From Elusimicrobiota bacterium (GTDB lineage: Bacteria; Elusimicrobiota; Elusimicrobia; UBA1565; UBA9628), in assembly GCA_026388095.1 (NCBI GenBank), contig JAPLKL010000050.1, positions 1 to 64,000 on the forward strand: a stretch of DNA of 64,000 nt, read 5' to 3'. Shown one piece after another: positions 56,490 to 64,000 of the stretch (positions are counted from its first letter, which is position 1; each line of letters opens with the position of its first letter). Position numbers and translations under genes: made by a program. The notes under the pieces were generated by a model. It was not told the DNA's origin. It made no database searches and saw only the letters and a program-made list of their open reading frames with translations.

Positions 56490-56849
56490 ATGAGTGAGCC
56501 AATTGTGGTTCGTGTATTCGATATCGTCGGTGGTCCGTTGGGTGTATCTGCCGATGATGGCCAACGCGTTTACGACAAGATCGCCCTCCTGCTGGGCGAG
56601 GGGAAGAAAGTTTCCCTCTCCTTTGAACAGGTGGAGACGATGATCTCGTCTTTTCTTAACGCGGCGATTGGGCAGCTCTACGGCAAGTTCCCTGAAGAGC
56701 GAATTAGGGAACTGCTTTCGGTCCGCGACATGGATGAAGAAGATCTTATGGTGCTCAAGCGAGTGGTGGAAAACGCCAAGGCGTATTTCAAAGACCCGAA
56801 ACGATTTGATGCGGCGTGGAAGGAAGAGGTGGGCAACAATGAAGAATAG
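56490..56849 (+). CDS. STAS-like DUF4325 protein (119 aa)
   Basis: Length and pattern (SEPIVVRVFDIVGGPLGVSA, then EQVETMISSFLNAAIGQLYG) match the DUF4325 STAS-like family, which is often encoded next to GHKL ATPases. STAS-type proteins act as anti-anti-sigma-like switches. The conserved Ser in MISSFLNAAIG sits where STAS antagonists are phosphorylated. It overlaps the PIN gene by 11 nt and is 18 bp after the GHKL gene. Confidence 0.8.
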   Translation: MSEPIVVRVFDIVGGPLGVSADDGQRVYDKIALLLGEGKKVSLSFEQVETMISSFLNAAIGQLYGKFPEERIRELLSVRDMDEEDLMVLKRVVENAKAYFKDPKRFDAAWKEEVGNNEE

Positions 56850-57390
56850 AGCTCACGACCTTTCCAAGTATGTGTTCCAGAGGGACGAGTCCCTGCTCCT
56901 AGATGCGAATGTCTGGCTCTACCTCTATCCTGCCCCGTCCGATGCGCGCCAAGGGCATGCCGCCAACTATTCGAACGCCGTGAAAGGGATGCTGACCGCC
57001 GGATCACTGCTGGTCATGGATGCGCTGATCCTCAGTGAGTACCTCAACCGCTACTGCCGGATCGAGTGGAACGCACTTCACAAGGCGGCGCAGCCGGACT
57101 TTAAGGTGTTCCGAAAATCCCCCGCTTTTAAGTCTGTGGGGGCAGGCGCCGCCACGTACGCACGCGCTATGCTCAAACTCTGCACCAGGCACGACCATCC
57201 ATTTTCCGCCGCCAACGTCACGCAAGTACTTGCTGACTTTGAGACTGGAGTGAATGACTTCAACGACGGCCTCCTCGCCGAGACTTGCCGTCATCATGGC
57301 TGGAAACTGGTCACCAACGACGGCGATTTCACCTCTGGCGGGATCGATATTTTAACCTCGCATCCGCGCCTGCTGAGGGCGTGTCCATGA
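56839..57390 (+). CDS. PIN-domain RNase-like protein (183 aa)
   Basis: Acidic active-site residues typical of PIN RNases are visible: Asp22 in LLLDANVW, Glu67 in ILSEYLNR, an Asp in NDFNDGLLAE (about 137-140) and an Asp in LVTNDGDF (about 157). VapC-type PIN proteins cleave RNA and need an antitoxin; none with a DNA-binding domain is adjacent, so control may come from the GHKL/STAS pair or the complex. GAGGTGG precedes ATG 56839. It overlaps the methyltransferase start (ATGA). Confidence 0.84.
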   Translation: MKNRAHDLSKYVFQRDESLLLDANVWLYLYPAPSDARQGHAANYSNAVKGMLTAGSLLVMDALILSEYLNRYCRIEWNALHKAAQPDFKVFRKSPAFKSVGAGAATYARAMLKLCTRHDHPFSAANVTQVLADFETGVNDFNDGLLAETCRHHGWKLVTNDGDFTSGGIDILTSHPRLLRACP

Positions 57391-60248
57391 CGGTTCCGTA
57401 TAAAAAGAAGCTTATCGAGGTGGCGCTCCCGCTGCCAGAGATCAACGATGCGTCGTCGTATGACAAGATGCCGGGAATCGGACCGCATCCGAAGGGCATC
57501 CACCACTGGTGGGCGCGGTTGCCGCTGCCGACCGCACGGGCGGTGCTGTTCGCTTCGGTCGTGACCGATCCTTCGGATGATCCGGCGTGGGCGGGCAAGA
57601 GCGAGGCCAAGCAGGATGCCGAGCGGGAGCGGCTGTTTGGGATTATCCGGCGGCTCATGGGCAAGAAACTCCATGGTCATCCGGAGATATACGCCGAGGC
57701 AAAGGCGGAGATGCTCAAGCACTGTGACGGGAAGCTCCCGCCTGTGCTCGACCCTTTTGCTGGCGGTGGTTCCATCCCGCTGGAGGCGGCACGGCTTGGC
57801 TTCGAAGCCCATGCTTCAGACCTGAATCCCGTGGCCGTGCTTTTGAACAAATGCAATCTTGAGCTAGCTCCCCGCTGGGCAAATCACCCGCCAATCAATT
57901 CTGAGGACCGCTCCAAGATTGGCGGGCGGCAAAGCTGGCACGGCACCCATGGGCTGGCTGCTGACGTGCGCTACTATGGTTGTCGTATCCATGAACGAGT
58001 ACGAAAGAAGATCGGAGGGTTCTACCCAAAAGTACGCCAGTCTAAGGAGCGTGGCGGCGGCGAGGCCAATGTCATCGCCTGGCTCTGGGCGCGAACTGTT
58101 GCAAGCCCTAATCCTGCGGCACGCGGGATACATATCCCGCTAGTGTCATCTTTCATGCTCGCGACGAGAGAGGGAAAACAGCAGGTGTGGGCTCAGTTGA
58201 CGAAAAACGAGTCCACTCCGAGAGGCTGGCGCTTCGATGTGCGAATTGGGAATCCCACGAAAGAACAAATCGTCAAAGCAAAGCTGGGAACGCGCGCTGG
58301 CAAGGCACAGGACTTTATTTGTTTCCTAACTGGAACCCCCGTGACCCGCAGCTATATCCAGGCGGAGGGGAAGGCCGGACGGCTTGGGCTGACACTGATG
58401 GCTGTGGTGGCGGATGGTCGTTCGGGTCGCGACTATCTCTCGCCGACGAAAGAGCACGAAGATTTGGCTATGCACGGCCCCGACATTGCGGTTGTGAATG
58501 ACGCGCGGTCGAGTTTTCTTTCTGGCCCATTGCCGAATCGGGCAGGCATAACGGGAGGTGTCTGCTCAGCCTACGGTCTTGATACCTGGGGAGTTTTGTT
58601 CTCTGCTCGCCAACTCATTGCCTTGATCACCATAAGCGATGCTGTGAAAGCCTGCGCGGATGAGGTGGTGCGAGATGCTGAAGCGGCAGGTATGCCTTCA
58701 CAAGACGCGGCTGACTACGGACGTACGATATGCACCTTTCTCGCTCTTGCTCTCGATCGCTGCGCAGATTTTAATAATCAGTCCTGCCGCTGGAGTCCGT
58801 CCAACCAAAAGGTGATGAATTTATTTGCGCGGCAAGCACTACCGATGGTTTGGGATTTTGCGGAAGCCAACATCCTTGGTGATTCTGTTGGGGCATGGCA
58901 GACCTGCAGTGAATATGAGGCGGATTGCATTGAGGTGCTGACCGTCGGACCCGGCACAGTTGGTATTGCCTCCCAAAAAGACGCTGCGACCGGTGGGACG
59001 ACTCCTTCCAAATTGCTCGTAAGCACCGACCCGCCATATTACAACAACATCGGCTATGCAGCCCTCAGTGACTTCTTTTATGTTTGGTTAAGGCGAACAA
59101 TTGGCACAATGCACTCGGATTGTTTTGCCACGATGCTCGCACCAAAAGAGCCAGAGCTTACTGCTACGCCGGCCCGATTCAATGGTGACCGCCAAAAGGC
59201 CAAAGAACATTTTGAGTCCGGCTTTCGCTCCGCGTTTACGTCATTCTGTGCCAGCGTAGACCATCGTTTCCCGCTCTCAGTCTATTATGCCTTCAAACAA
59301 AATGACGAAGAGGGCGCCAATGAGGAAGACGAAAGTGGCGGCGGTGTGGATCTCACCACGGGATGGGAAACTATGCTGGAGGCACTCATTTCGAGTGGCT
59401 TTCAGATTACTGCTACTTGGCCGGTTCGCGCCTCTCAGAAGTGGCGTATGGTCTCAATGGGCTCGAACGCCCTGGCGTCCTACATCGTGCTGGCCTGTCG
59501 TCCGCGACCGACGGATGCATTACGCGTGGGGCGGAATGCATTTGTTGCAGAGTTAAAGCGCGAGCTGCCGCCTGCGCTGCACCATCTTCAGCAGGGTAAC
59601 GTGGCCCCGGTGGACTTTGGTCAAGCGGCCATCGGCCCCGGCATGGCGGTCTTCTCTCGCTACGCTGCCGTGCTGGAGAGCAACGGCAAACCGATGACCA
59701 TCCGCACCGCGCTTGCTCTCATCAACGGCATCAAGGACGAATTGCTCGGCGAAGCCGTGGAGGATCTCGACAAGGATACACGATGGGCGGTGAAATGGTT
59801 CGCCCATACGGGATTTGAATGGGGCGAGGCCGGGGTGGCTAACCTGTTGGCCAACGAGCAGGCCACCGCCGTCAACGGTCTCGTCGCCGCTGGTATTCTT
59901 GAGGTCAAGGGCAACCAGGTCCGTCTGCTTCGTCCGGAGGAGTTGCCGGCCGACTGGGATCCCGCCACGGACAAGCGCCTGACGGTATGGGAGATGACCC
60001 ATCACCTGCTGCGCGTGTATGTATCCAAGAAGCAAGGCGACGCGGCCACGGCGGCGCTCTTGCGCAAGCTGGGCAGCAAAGCAGACGTGGCGCGTGACTT
60101 GGCTTACAAGCTCTTTACCGTGTGCGAGAAGAAGCAGTGGAGCAAGGACGCCCAAGGCTACAATGCACTGGTCATGGGCTGGCCGGAACTGGCCCGCCTA
60201 TCACGCGAGGACGGGAAATCACAGACACCGCAGGCAGAGCTGTTCTAA
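57387..60248 (+). CDS. DUF1156-containing DNA methyltransferase (953 aa)
   Basis: The N-terminal block KKLIEVALPLPEINDAS, then HHWWARLPLPTARAVLFA, is the DUF1156 signature. SAM-binding motif I is VLDPFAGGGSIPLEAA (about residue 120) and the catalytic motif is STDPPYYNNIGY (about residue 546), so it is an N6-adenine or N4-cytosine methyltransferase. The segment from about 420 to 1000 has no named motif. It should mark self DNA in the system. It follows the PIN gene by a 4-nt overlap and is 13 bp before the OLD-like gene. Confidence 0.87.
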   Translation: MTVPYKKKLIEVALPLPEINDASSYDKMPGIGPHPKGIHHWWARLPLPTARAVLFASVVTDPSDDPAWAGKSEAKQDAERERLFGIIRRLMGKKLHGHPEIYAEAKAEMLKHCDGKLPPVLDPFAGGGSIPLEAARLGFEAHASDLNPVAVLLNKCNLELAPRWANHPPINSEDRSKIGGRQSWHGTHGLAADVRYYGCRIHERVRKKIGGFYPKVRQSKERGGGEANVIAWLWARTVASPNPAARGIHIPLVSSFMLATREGKQQVWAQLTKNESTPRGWRFDVRIGNPTKEQIVKAKLGTRAGKAQDFICFLTGTPVTRSYIQAEGKAGRLGLTLMAVVADGRSGRDYLSPTKEHEDLAMHGPDIAVVNDARSSFLSGPLPNRAGITGGVCSAYGLDTWGVLFSARQLIALITISDAVKACADEVVRDAEAAGMPSQDAADYGRTICTFLALALDRCADFNNQSCRWSPSNQKVMNLFARQALPMVWDFAEANILGDSVGAWQTCSEYEADCIEVLTVGPGTVGIASQKDAATGGTTPSKLLVSTDPPYYNNIGYAALSDFFYVWLRRTIGTMHSDCFATMLAPKEPELTATPARFNGDRQKAKEHFESGFRSAFTSFCASVDHRFPLSVYYAFKQNDEEGANEEDESGGGVDLTTGWETMLEALISSGFQITATWPVRASQKWRMVSMGSNALASYIVLACRPRPTDALRVGRNAFVAELKRELPPALHHLQQGNVAPVDFGQAAIGPGMAVFSRYAAVLESNGKPMTIRTALALINGIKDELLGEAVEDLDKDTRWAVKWFAHTGFEWGEAGVANLLANEQATAVNGLVAAGILEVKGNQVRLLRPEELPADWDPATDKRLTVWEMTHHLLRVYVSKKQGDAATAALLRKLGSKADVARDLAYKLFTVCEKKQWSKDAQGYNALVMGWPELARLSREDGKSQTPQAELF

Positions 60249-60261
60249 TAGGAGTAAAGTT

Positions 60262-62091
60262 ATGCGAGGCATCCGTTATGTCGAAATCGAAAACTTCAAA
60301 ATATTCGGTGGAAAGATTCATGTGGATCTGGGGCATCCCGCCGTACTGATCGGACCGAATAACGCCGGAAAAACGAGCGTGATCCAGGCCCTCGCCCTGT
60401 GGAGCCGCGGCGTGCAGGCATGGTACGAGCGCAAGGGCCGGCCTCGGCAGAAAGAAAAGAGAGAACGGGTCGCAGCAGGCATCAACCGGCTGAGCATTCT
60501 TGAAGTGCCGGTCTCCGAGAATCGCTTTTTGTGGAACCGCATGCGGGTGAGGAAGGACAATACCTCCATTCGCTTGACCGTCAATGTAGGCGTCGAGCAC
60601 GGCGGACTGGTCAAGGACTGTCGCATGGAGTTTACCGTGCGTGACAGCGAGGTCCTTTACTGCCGGCCGTGTGAGGAGACGCTGAAGGACGACGCTCTAA
60701 TTGCGCATGCGAGCAGCATCCCATTTCATTTACTCTACCCGATGTCAGGAATTGAGACGGTCGAAACCCTCGTGCCCGAGGGACGCGTCAACGTGCTGCT
60801 GGGGCAAGGCCAGACGGCGCAGGTGCTCCGCAACCTCTGCTTTAAGGTCGTTGAGAACGACAAGGAAAAGGGAACATCAGACTGGGACCGCATCAGTAGT
60901 TTGATCCAGAAGCTGTTCGGCGTTGCGCTCGGCAAGCCTCGGCTCGACGAGAAACGTGGCGAGCTGGTCGTGCGCTATAGGCAGTCAGATACTGACGACG
61001 ACATGGACATCGCGCTGGCCGGGCGTGGATTCCAGCAAATGCTGCTGATCCTCGCCTATCTCTACACAAACAAGGGTAGCGTGCTCCTGATTGACGAGCC
61101 GGACGCTCATCTTGAAGTCTTGCGGCAGAAACAAGTCTACGAGATGCTCAAGGACGTGGCGGCGGAGAACAAGAGCCAAGTTGTGGTGGCCACGCATTCT
61201 GAAGTCATTGTGGACGACGCGATCGAGACCAACCTGACGTTGATTATCAATGGGACGGCCGCCGACCTGGCCACCATGCAAGACGTGAAGAACTCGTTGC
61301 GGACGTTTGGAATCGAACATTACTACAAGGCGCGAGTGTGTCCGCGAATCCTCTATGTCGAGGGATCTACGGATTTCGATACGCTGAAGGCGCTCGCGGC
61401 GAAGCTGAAACATCCTGCGTTGGATGTCCTTTCAGGGCGCATCAACTATTACTACACACGCAATGTCGGGCCCGCCGACACGCTCGACAATCGATTGGAT
61501 CGGCTTAGTGGAGCATTCCAGGAAGACATCAAACGCCATTTTTTTGCCATGAAGCGCCTGGTGCCAGTGTTTAAGGGATTAGCTATTCTGGACAGGGATT
61601 TGCGCGACATGTCTGATGAAAGCGCTGAAGGTTTGGATATCCTCTATTGGCAACGCTACGAGATTGAGAACTACTATGTCACTCCTGATCTCATTCTGAG
61701 ATTTGTTACCGGCATTTTCGATCAGGAGGGCGGTTTATTCACCGAGTTGAACGTCAACACTATGCGAGAGGTGTTGGATGAGCATCTTCTGAAGAAGGTG
61801 TTTGCTGGAGATCGCCAGCAGCTTGACGAGTATAAACAAGCCAGTGCCAGCTTGCAGAAGACTTTGCTCAACAACCTGAAGATGAGCGAGTTCGCCGAAG
61901 GCGTGTTCGAGGAGTTCGCGCGGCGGCAAAAGCAGCCAATCCTTCTGCGGAAGGGCGAATATTGCCAGATGATTGAATACGTCGCATCCGGCGACTTGCC
62001 TCCCGAAGTGACCGAGAAGTTGGACCGGCTGGCGGAACACTTTAAGGACATTGTTGCGTTTGACACGCCAAAGCTGTCTGAAACGGAGTAA
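60262..62091 (+). CDS. OLD-family AAA ATPase with TOPRIM domain (609 aa)
   Basis: Walker A LIGPNNAGKTSVIQAL (about 29-44) and Walker B VLLIDEPDAHLE (about 274) with the AAA15 spacing, then a TOPRIM core with VEGSTDFDTLKAL (about 365) and AILDRDLRD (about 443). OLD proteins such as phage P2 Old and the GajA subunit of Gabija are nucleases acting on phage DNA. GGAG precedes ATG 60262, which I choose over an internal frame. The next gene follows by 3 nt. Confidence 0.85.
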   Translation: MRGIRYVEIENFKIFGGKIHVDLGHPAVLIGPNNAGKTSVIQALALWSRGVQAWYERKGRPRQKEKRERVAAGINRLSILEVPVSENRFLWNRMRVRKDNTSIRLTVNVGVEHGGLVKDCRMEFTVRDSEVLYCRPCEETLKDDALIAHASSIPFHLLYPMSGIETVETLVPEGRVNVLLGQGQTAQVLRNLCFKVVENDKEKGTSDWDRISSLIQKLFGVALGKPRLDEKRGELVVRYRQSDTDDDMDIALAGRGFQQMLLILAYLYTNKGSVLLIDEPDAHLEVLRQKQVYEMLKDVAAENKSQVVVATHSEVIVDDAIETNLTLIINGTAADLATMQDVKNSLRTFGIEHYYKARVCPRILYVEGSTDFDTLKALAAKLKHPALDVLSGRINYYYTRNVGPADTLDNRLDRLSGAFQEDIKRHFFAMKRLVPVFKGLAILDRDLRDMSDESAEGLDILYWQRYEIENYYVTPDLILRFVTGIFDQEGGLFTELNVNTMREVLDEHLLKKVFAGDRQQLDEYKQASASLQKTLLNNLKMSEFAEGVFEEFARRQKQPILLRKGEYCQMIEYVASGDLPPEVTEKLDRLAEHFKDIVAFDTPKLSETE

Positions 62092-62094
62092 TTC

Positions 62095-64000
62095 ATGGCC
62101 ATTACCAATCACGAACGCGTCGGCAAGATGTTGGAGTTGCTGTCGTCAGGCCTAAAACCCTTCGTTGAGCGCGAGCTGAAAAACACCAATCCGCCGAACT
62201 GGTTCGCTGATACGAAGCGCACCCTCGCCGATTCCCAGCTCCAGCTTCTAGGAACACCAGAGGCCCCGCAGTGGGATGCATCCGCCATCCTCGTTACGAT
62301 GTGGAACCAGTGGAATGATGTTTTCCGCAAAACCTTGGGGCAGGCCGAACGCACGCTGGTCAGCGAGTTGCGCGAGACGCGCAACCGTTGGGCGCATCAG
62401 CGCCCGTTCAGCACCGACGACGCCTACCGAGCCCTGGACAGCGCCGCCCGGCTCCTGGCTTCCGTATCCGCACCGGAGGCGGACGAAGTCGAGAAGATGA
62501 AGATGGAATTGCTCCGCGTACGCTTCGATGAGCAAGTGCGCACGGAGAAGCGCAAGAGCGCAAGCACAACCATCGAGACACAGGCGCAGGCCGGGCTTAA
62601 ACCTTGGAAGGAGGTTGCGAGCCCCCACAAGGACGTGGCCAGCGGGAAGTATCAGCAGGCGGAGTTCGCCGCCGACCTGTGGCAGGTCCATTTAGGCGAA
62701 GGTTCTGACGAGTACCGTAAACCGAAGGAATTCTTCCGTCGCACCTACCTCACGGAGAGCCTGAGGGGCTTGCTGGCCGGTGCCGCTCAGAGGCTGAGCG
62801 GCGCAGGCGGTGATCCGGTCGTTCAGCTCCAGACGAACTTCGGCGGGGGCAAAACCCATTCCATGCTGGCGCTCTATCACCTCTTCTCCGGCATCGCGCC
62901 CGGAGAGCTTCTAGGTGTGGACTCGGTCCTCCAGCACGCCGAAGTGGCCAAGCTGCCAAAGGTAAATCGAGTTGTCTTGGTGGGCAACAAAATTTCCGCC
63001 GGCTCCCCGGTGACCAAGCCAGGCGGAACCGTGATCCGCACCTTATGGGGGGAAATCGCTTGGCAGCTCGGCTACTCGGCTGGCGGTGAGAAAGAGGCCA
63101 AGAAGGCTTTTAAGCGGATTCAGGCCGATGATGAGAGATCCACGAATCCCGGGGATGCACTGCGTGCCCTGTTCAACGACTACGGTCCGTGCCTGATCCT
63201 CATTGATGAATGGGTAGCCTACGCCCGCCAGCTTCACGATCAGGGGGACCTGCCGGGCGGCAACTTCGAGACGCACTTTACTTTCGCCCAGGCGCTGACG
63301 GAATCCGCCAAGCTTGCGAAGCAGTGCCTGCTGGTGGTCAGTCTGCCGGCGTCCGACACGACAGGATCGCCACACACGCAGGCCGATGACATAGAGGTGG
63401 GCGGTGAGCGCGGCCGGGCCGCGCTTGACCGCCTGCGCAATTCTATCGGCCGCGTGGAAGCATCTTGGCGGCCGGCCAGCGCCGAAGAGGGGTTCGAGAT
63501 CGTGCGCCGGCGACTGTTCGAGCCCTTGATCGAGCAGGACCAGTTTGTCGCCCGCGACACCGTGGCAAAGGCGTTCTTCGACCTCTATCGCACCCAGCAT
63601 GCGGAATTTCCACCAGAGTGCCACGAGAGCGACTATGAGAGGCGACTGAAGGCAGCTTATCCCATCCATCCAGAGATCTTTGATCGGCTCTACAACGACT
63701 GGTCCACTCTGGTGAAGTTTCAGCGCACCCGCGGCGTTCTGCGATTGATGGCGACCGTGATCCACAGCCTCTGGGAGAAAGGCGACCGCAGTCCGTTGAT
63801 CCTGCCCTCAAATATCCCGATTGACGATCCTCGCGTGCAGTTCGAATTGACACGCTATCTCTCCGACAATTGGGTGCCGGTGATTGAAAAGGACGTGGAC
63901 GGCCCCAACTCGGTTCCGCTGCGCATTGACGCTGAAACACCGAATCTCGGCAAGTATTCGGCCTGCCGCCGTGTGGCGCGAACGGTCTATCTTGGTTCGG
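62095..64000 (+). CDS. HEPN (Swt1-type)-DUF499 ATPase, truncated by the window end (first 635 codons)
   Basis: The frame from ATG 62095 has no stop before the edge. Residues 1-110 form a Swt1-like HEPN domain with the RNase motif RNRWAH (Arg96-x4-His101). After about residue 235 comes the DUF499 AAA-type ATPase: Walker A NFGGGKTHSML (Lys253), Walker B LILIDEWVAYARQ (about 367), then characteristic RRLFEPLIEQDQF and LVKFQRTRGVLRLMATVIHS. HEPN domains are RNase effectors in many immune systems. DUF499 and DUF1156 proteins recur together in defence islands, as I recall. Real length is unknown. Confidence 0.85.
   Translation, partial: MAITNHERVGKMLELLSSGLKPFVERELKNTNPPNWFADTKRTLADSQLQLLGTPEAPQWDASAILVTMWNQWNDVFRKTLGQAERTLVSELRETRNRWAHQRPFSTDDAYRALDSAARLLASVSAPEADEVEKMKMELLRVRFDEQVRTEKRKSASTTIETQAQAGLKPWKEVASPHKDVASGKYQQAEFAADLWQVHLGEGSDEYRKPKEFFRRTYLTESLRGLLAGAAQRLSGAGGDPVVQLQTNFGGGKTHSMLALYHLFSGIAPGELLGVDSVLQHAEVAKLPKVNRVVLVGNKISAGSPVTKPGGTVIRTLWGEIAWQLGYSAGGEKEAKKAFKRIQADDERSTNPGDALRALFNDYGPCLILIDEWVAYARQLHDQGDLPGGNFETHFTFAQALTESAKLAKQCLLVVSLPASDTTGSPHTQADDIEVGGERGRAALDRLRNSIGRVEASWRPASAEEGFEIVRRRLFEPLIEQDQFVARDTVAKAFFDLYRTQHAEFPPECHESDYERRLKAAYPIHPEIFDRLYNDWSTLVKFQRTRGVLRLMATVIHSLWEKGDRSPLILPSNIPIDDPRVQFELTRYLSDNWVPVIEKDVDGPNSVPLRIDAETPNLGKYSACRRVARTVYLGS

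Noticed and set aside
57864-58133. 89-codon minus-strand frame inside the methyltransferase
   Set aside because: Antisense to conserved coding sequence, without its own start signals.

Overview
The window is high-GC DNA with short intergenic spaces and genes on both strands, and it carries Gram-negative envelope genes: Lgt, an Lnt-like fusion, a class A penicillin-binding protein, a PorV-like outer-membrane protein and a zinc porin next to a Znu ABC transporter. Several exported proteins share a Ser/Leu/Ala/Pro-rich stretch just after the signal peptide, a style I associate with Elusimicrobiota. The phylum is an inference from gene style; no rRNA or tRNA gene is present to settle it.

Layout. 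0-9.2 kb: an exported protein of unknown function, a YcaQ-type DNA glycosylase, a ribbon-helix-helix regulator, an XRE regulator among interleaved inverted repeats, an exported protein, a POT transporter, a GreA/GreB-like factor and a zinc-ribbon SDR. 9.2-16.1 kb: the most unusual metabolic locus. An aldehyde:ferredoxin oxidoreductase (AOR/WOR) polypeptide is divided between two genes. Its N-terminal domain is fused in front of a NuoE-like subunit, a NuoF-like flavoprotein follows, and its C-terminal domains are fused behind a NuoG-like ferredoxin. A small protein, a TrpF-like barrel and a ThiF/ThiS-type pair follow; the pair may serve pterin-cofactor sulfuration. 16.2-21 kb: exported and membrane proteins, including a clostripain-family peptidase and an ankyrin-repeat protein.

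21-30 kb is a zinc-uptake region: a small Cys/His exported protein, an outer-membrane porin, ZnuA, then (after an SGNH hydrolase and a coiled-coil protein) an M50 peptidase and ZIP transporter facing divergently from ZnuC-ZnuB. 30-43 kb holds a gluzincin peptidase, an AmmeMemoRadiSam B protein, an exported polymorphic toxin with a CdiA-type tRNase domain plus its immunity gene, an SGNH hydrolase, phosphoglucomutase and a glycosyltransferase-Lnt fusion. 42.6-50.4 kb holds a single-pass membrane protein, a 52-residue exported Asn/Thr/Ser-rich protein, Lgt, a membrane protein with an internal repeat, a GIY-YIG protein, a beta-propeller-like exported protein, a PorV-like protein and a class A PBP.

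From 50.5 kb the character changes: a gene remnant, a nucleotidyltransferase pair, a repeat-containing 0.6 kb spacer, then a tightly coupled defence-type operon running off the window end: SNF2 helicase-DUF3883, GHKL ATPase, STAS-like DUF4325, PIN RNase, DUF1156 DNA methyltransferase, OLD-like AAA/TOPRIM protein, and a HEPN-DUF499 ATPase (partial). It combines DNA modification, DNA translocation or cleavage, and two RNase-type effectors.

A recurring signal is a -10-like hexamer 6-9 nt upstream of many start codons, usually without a Shine-Dalgarno sequence, pointing to frequent leaderless transcription.
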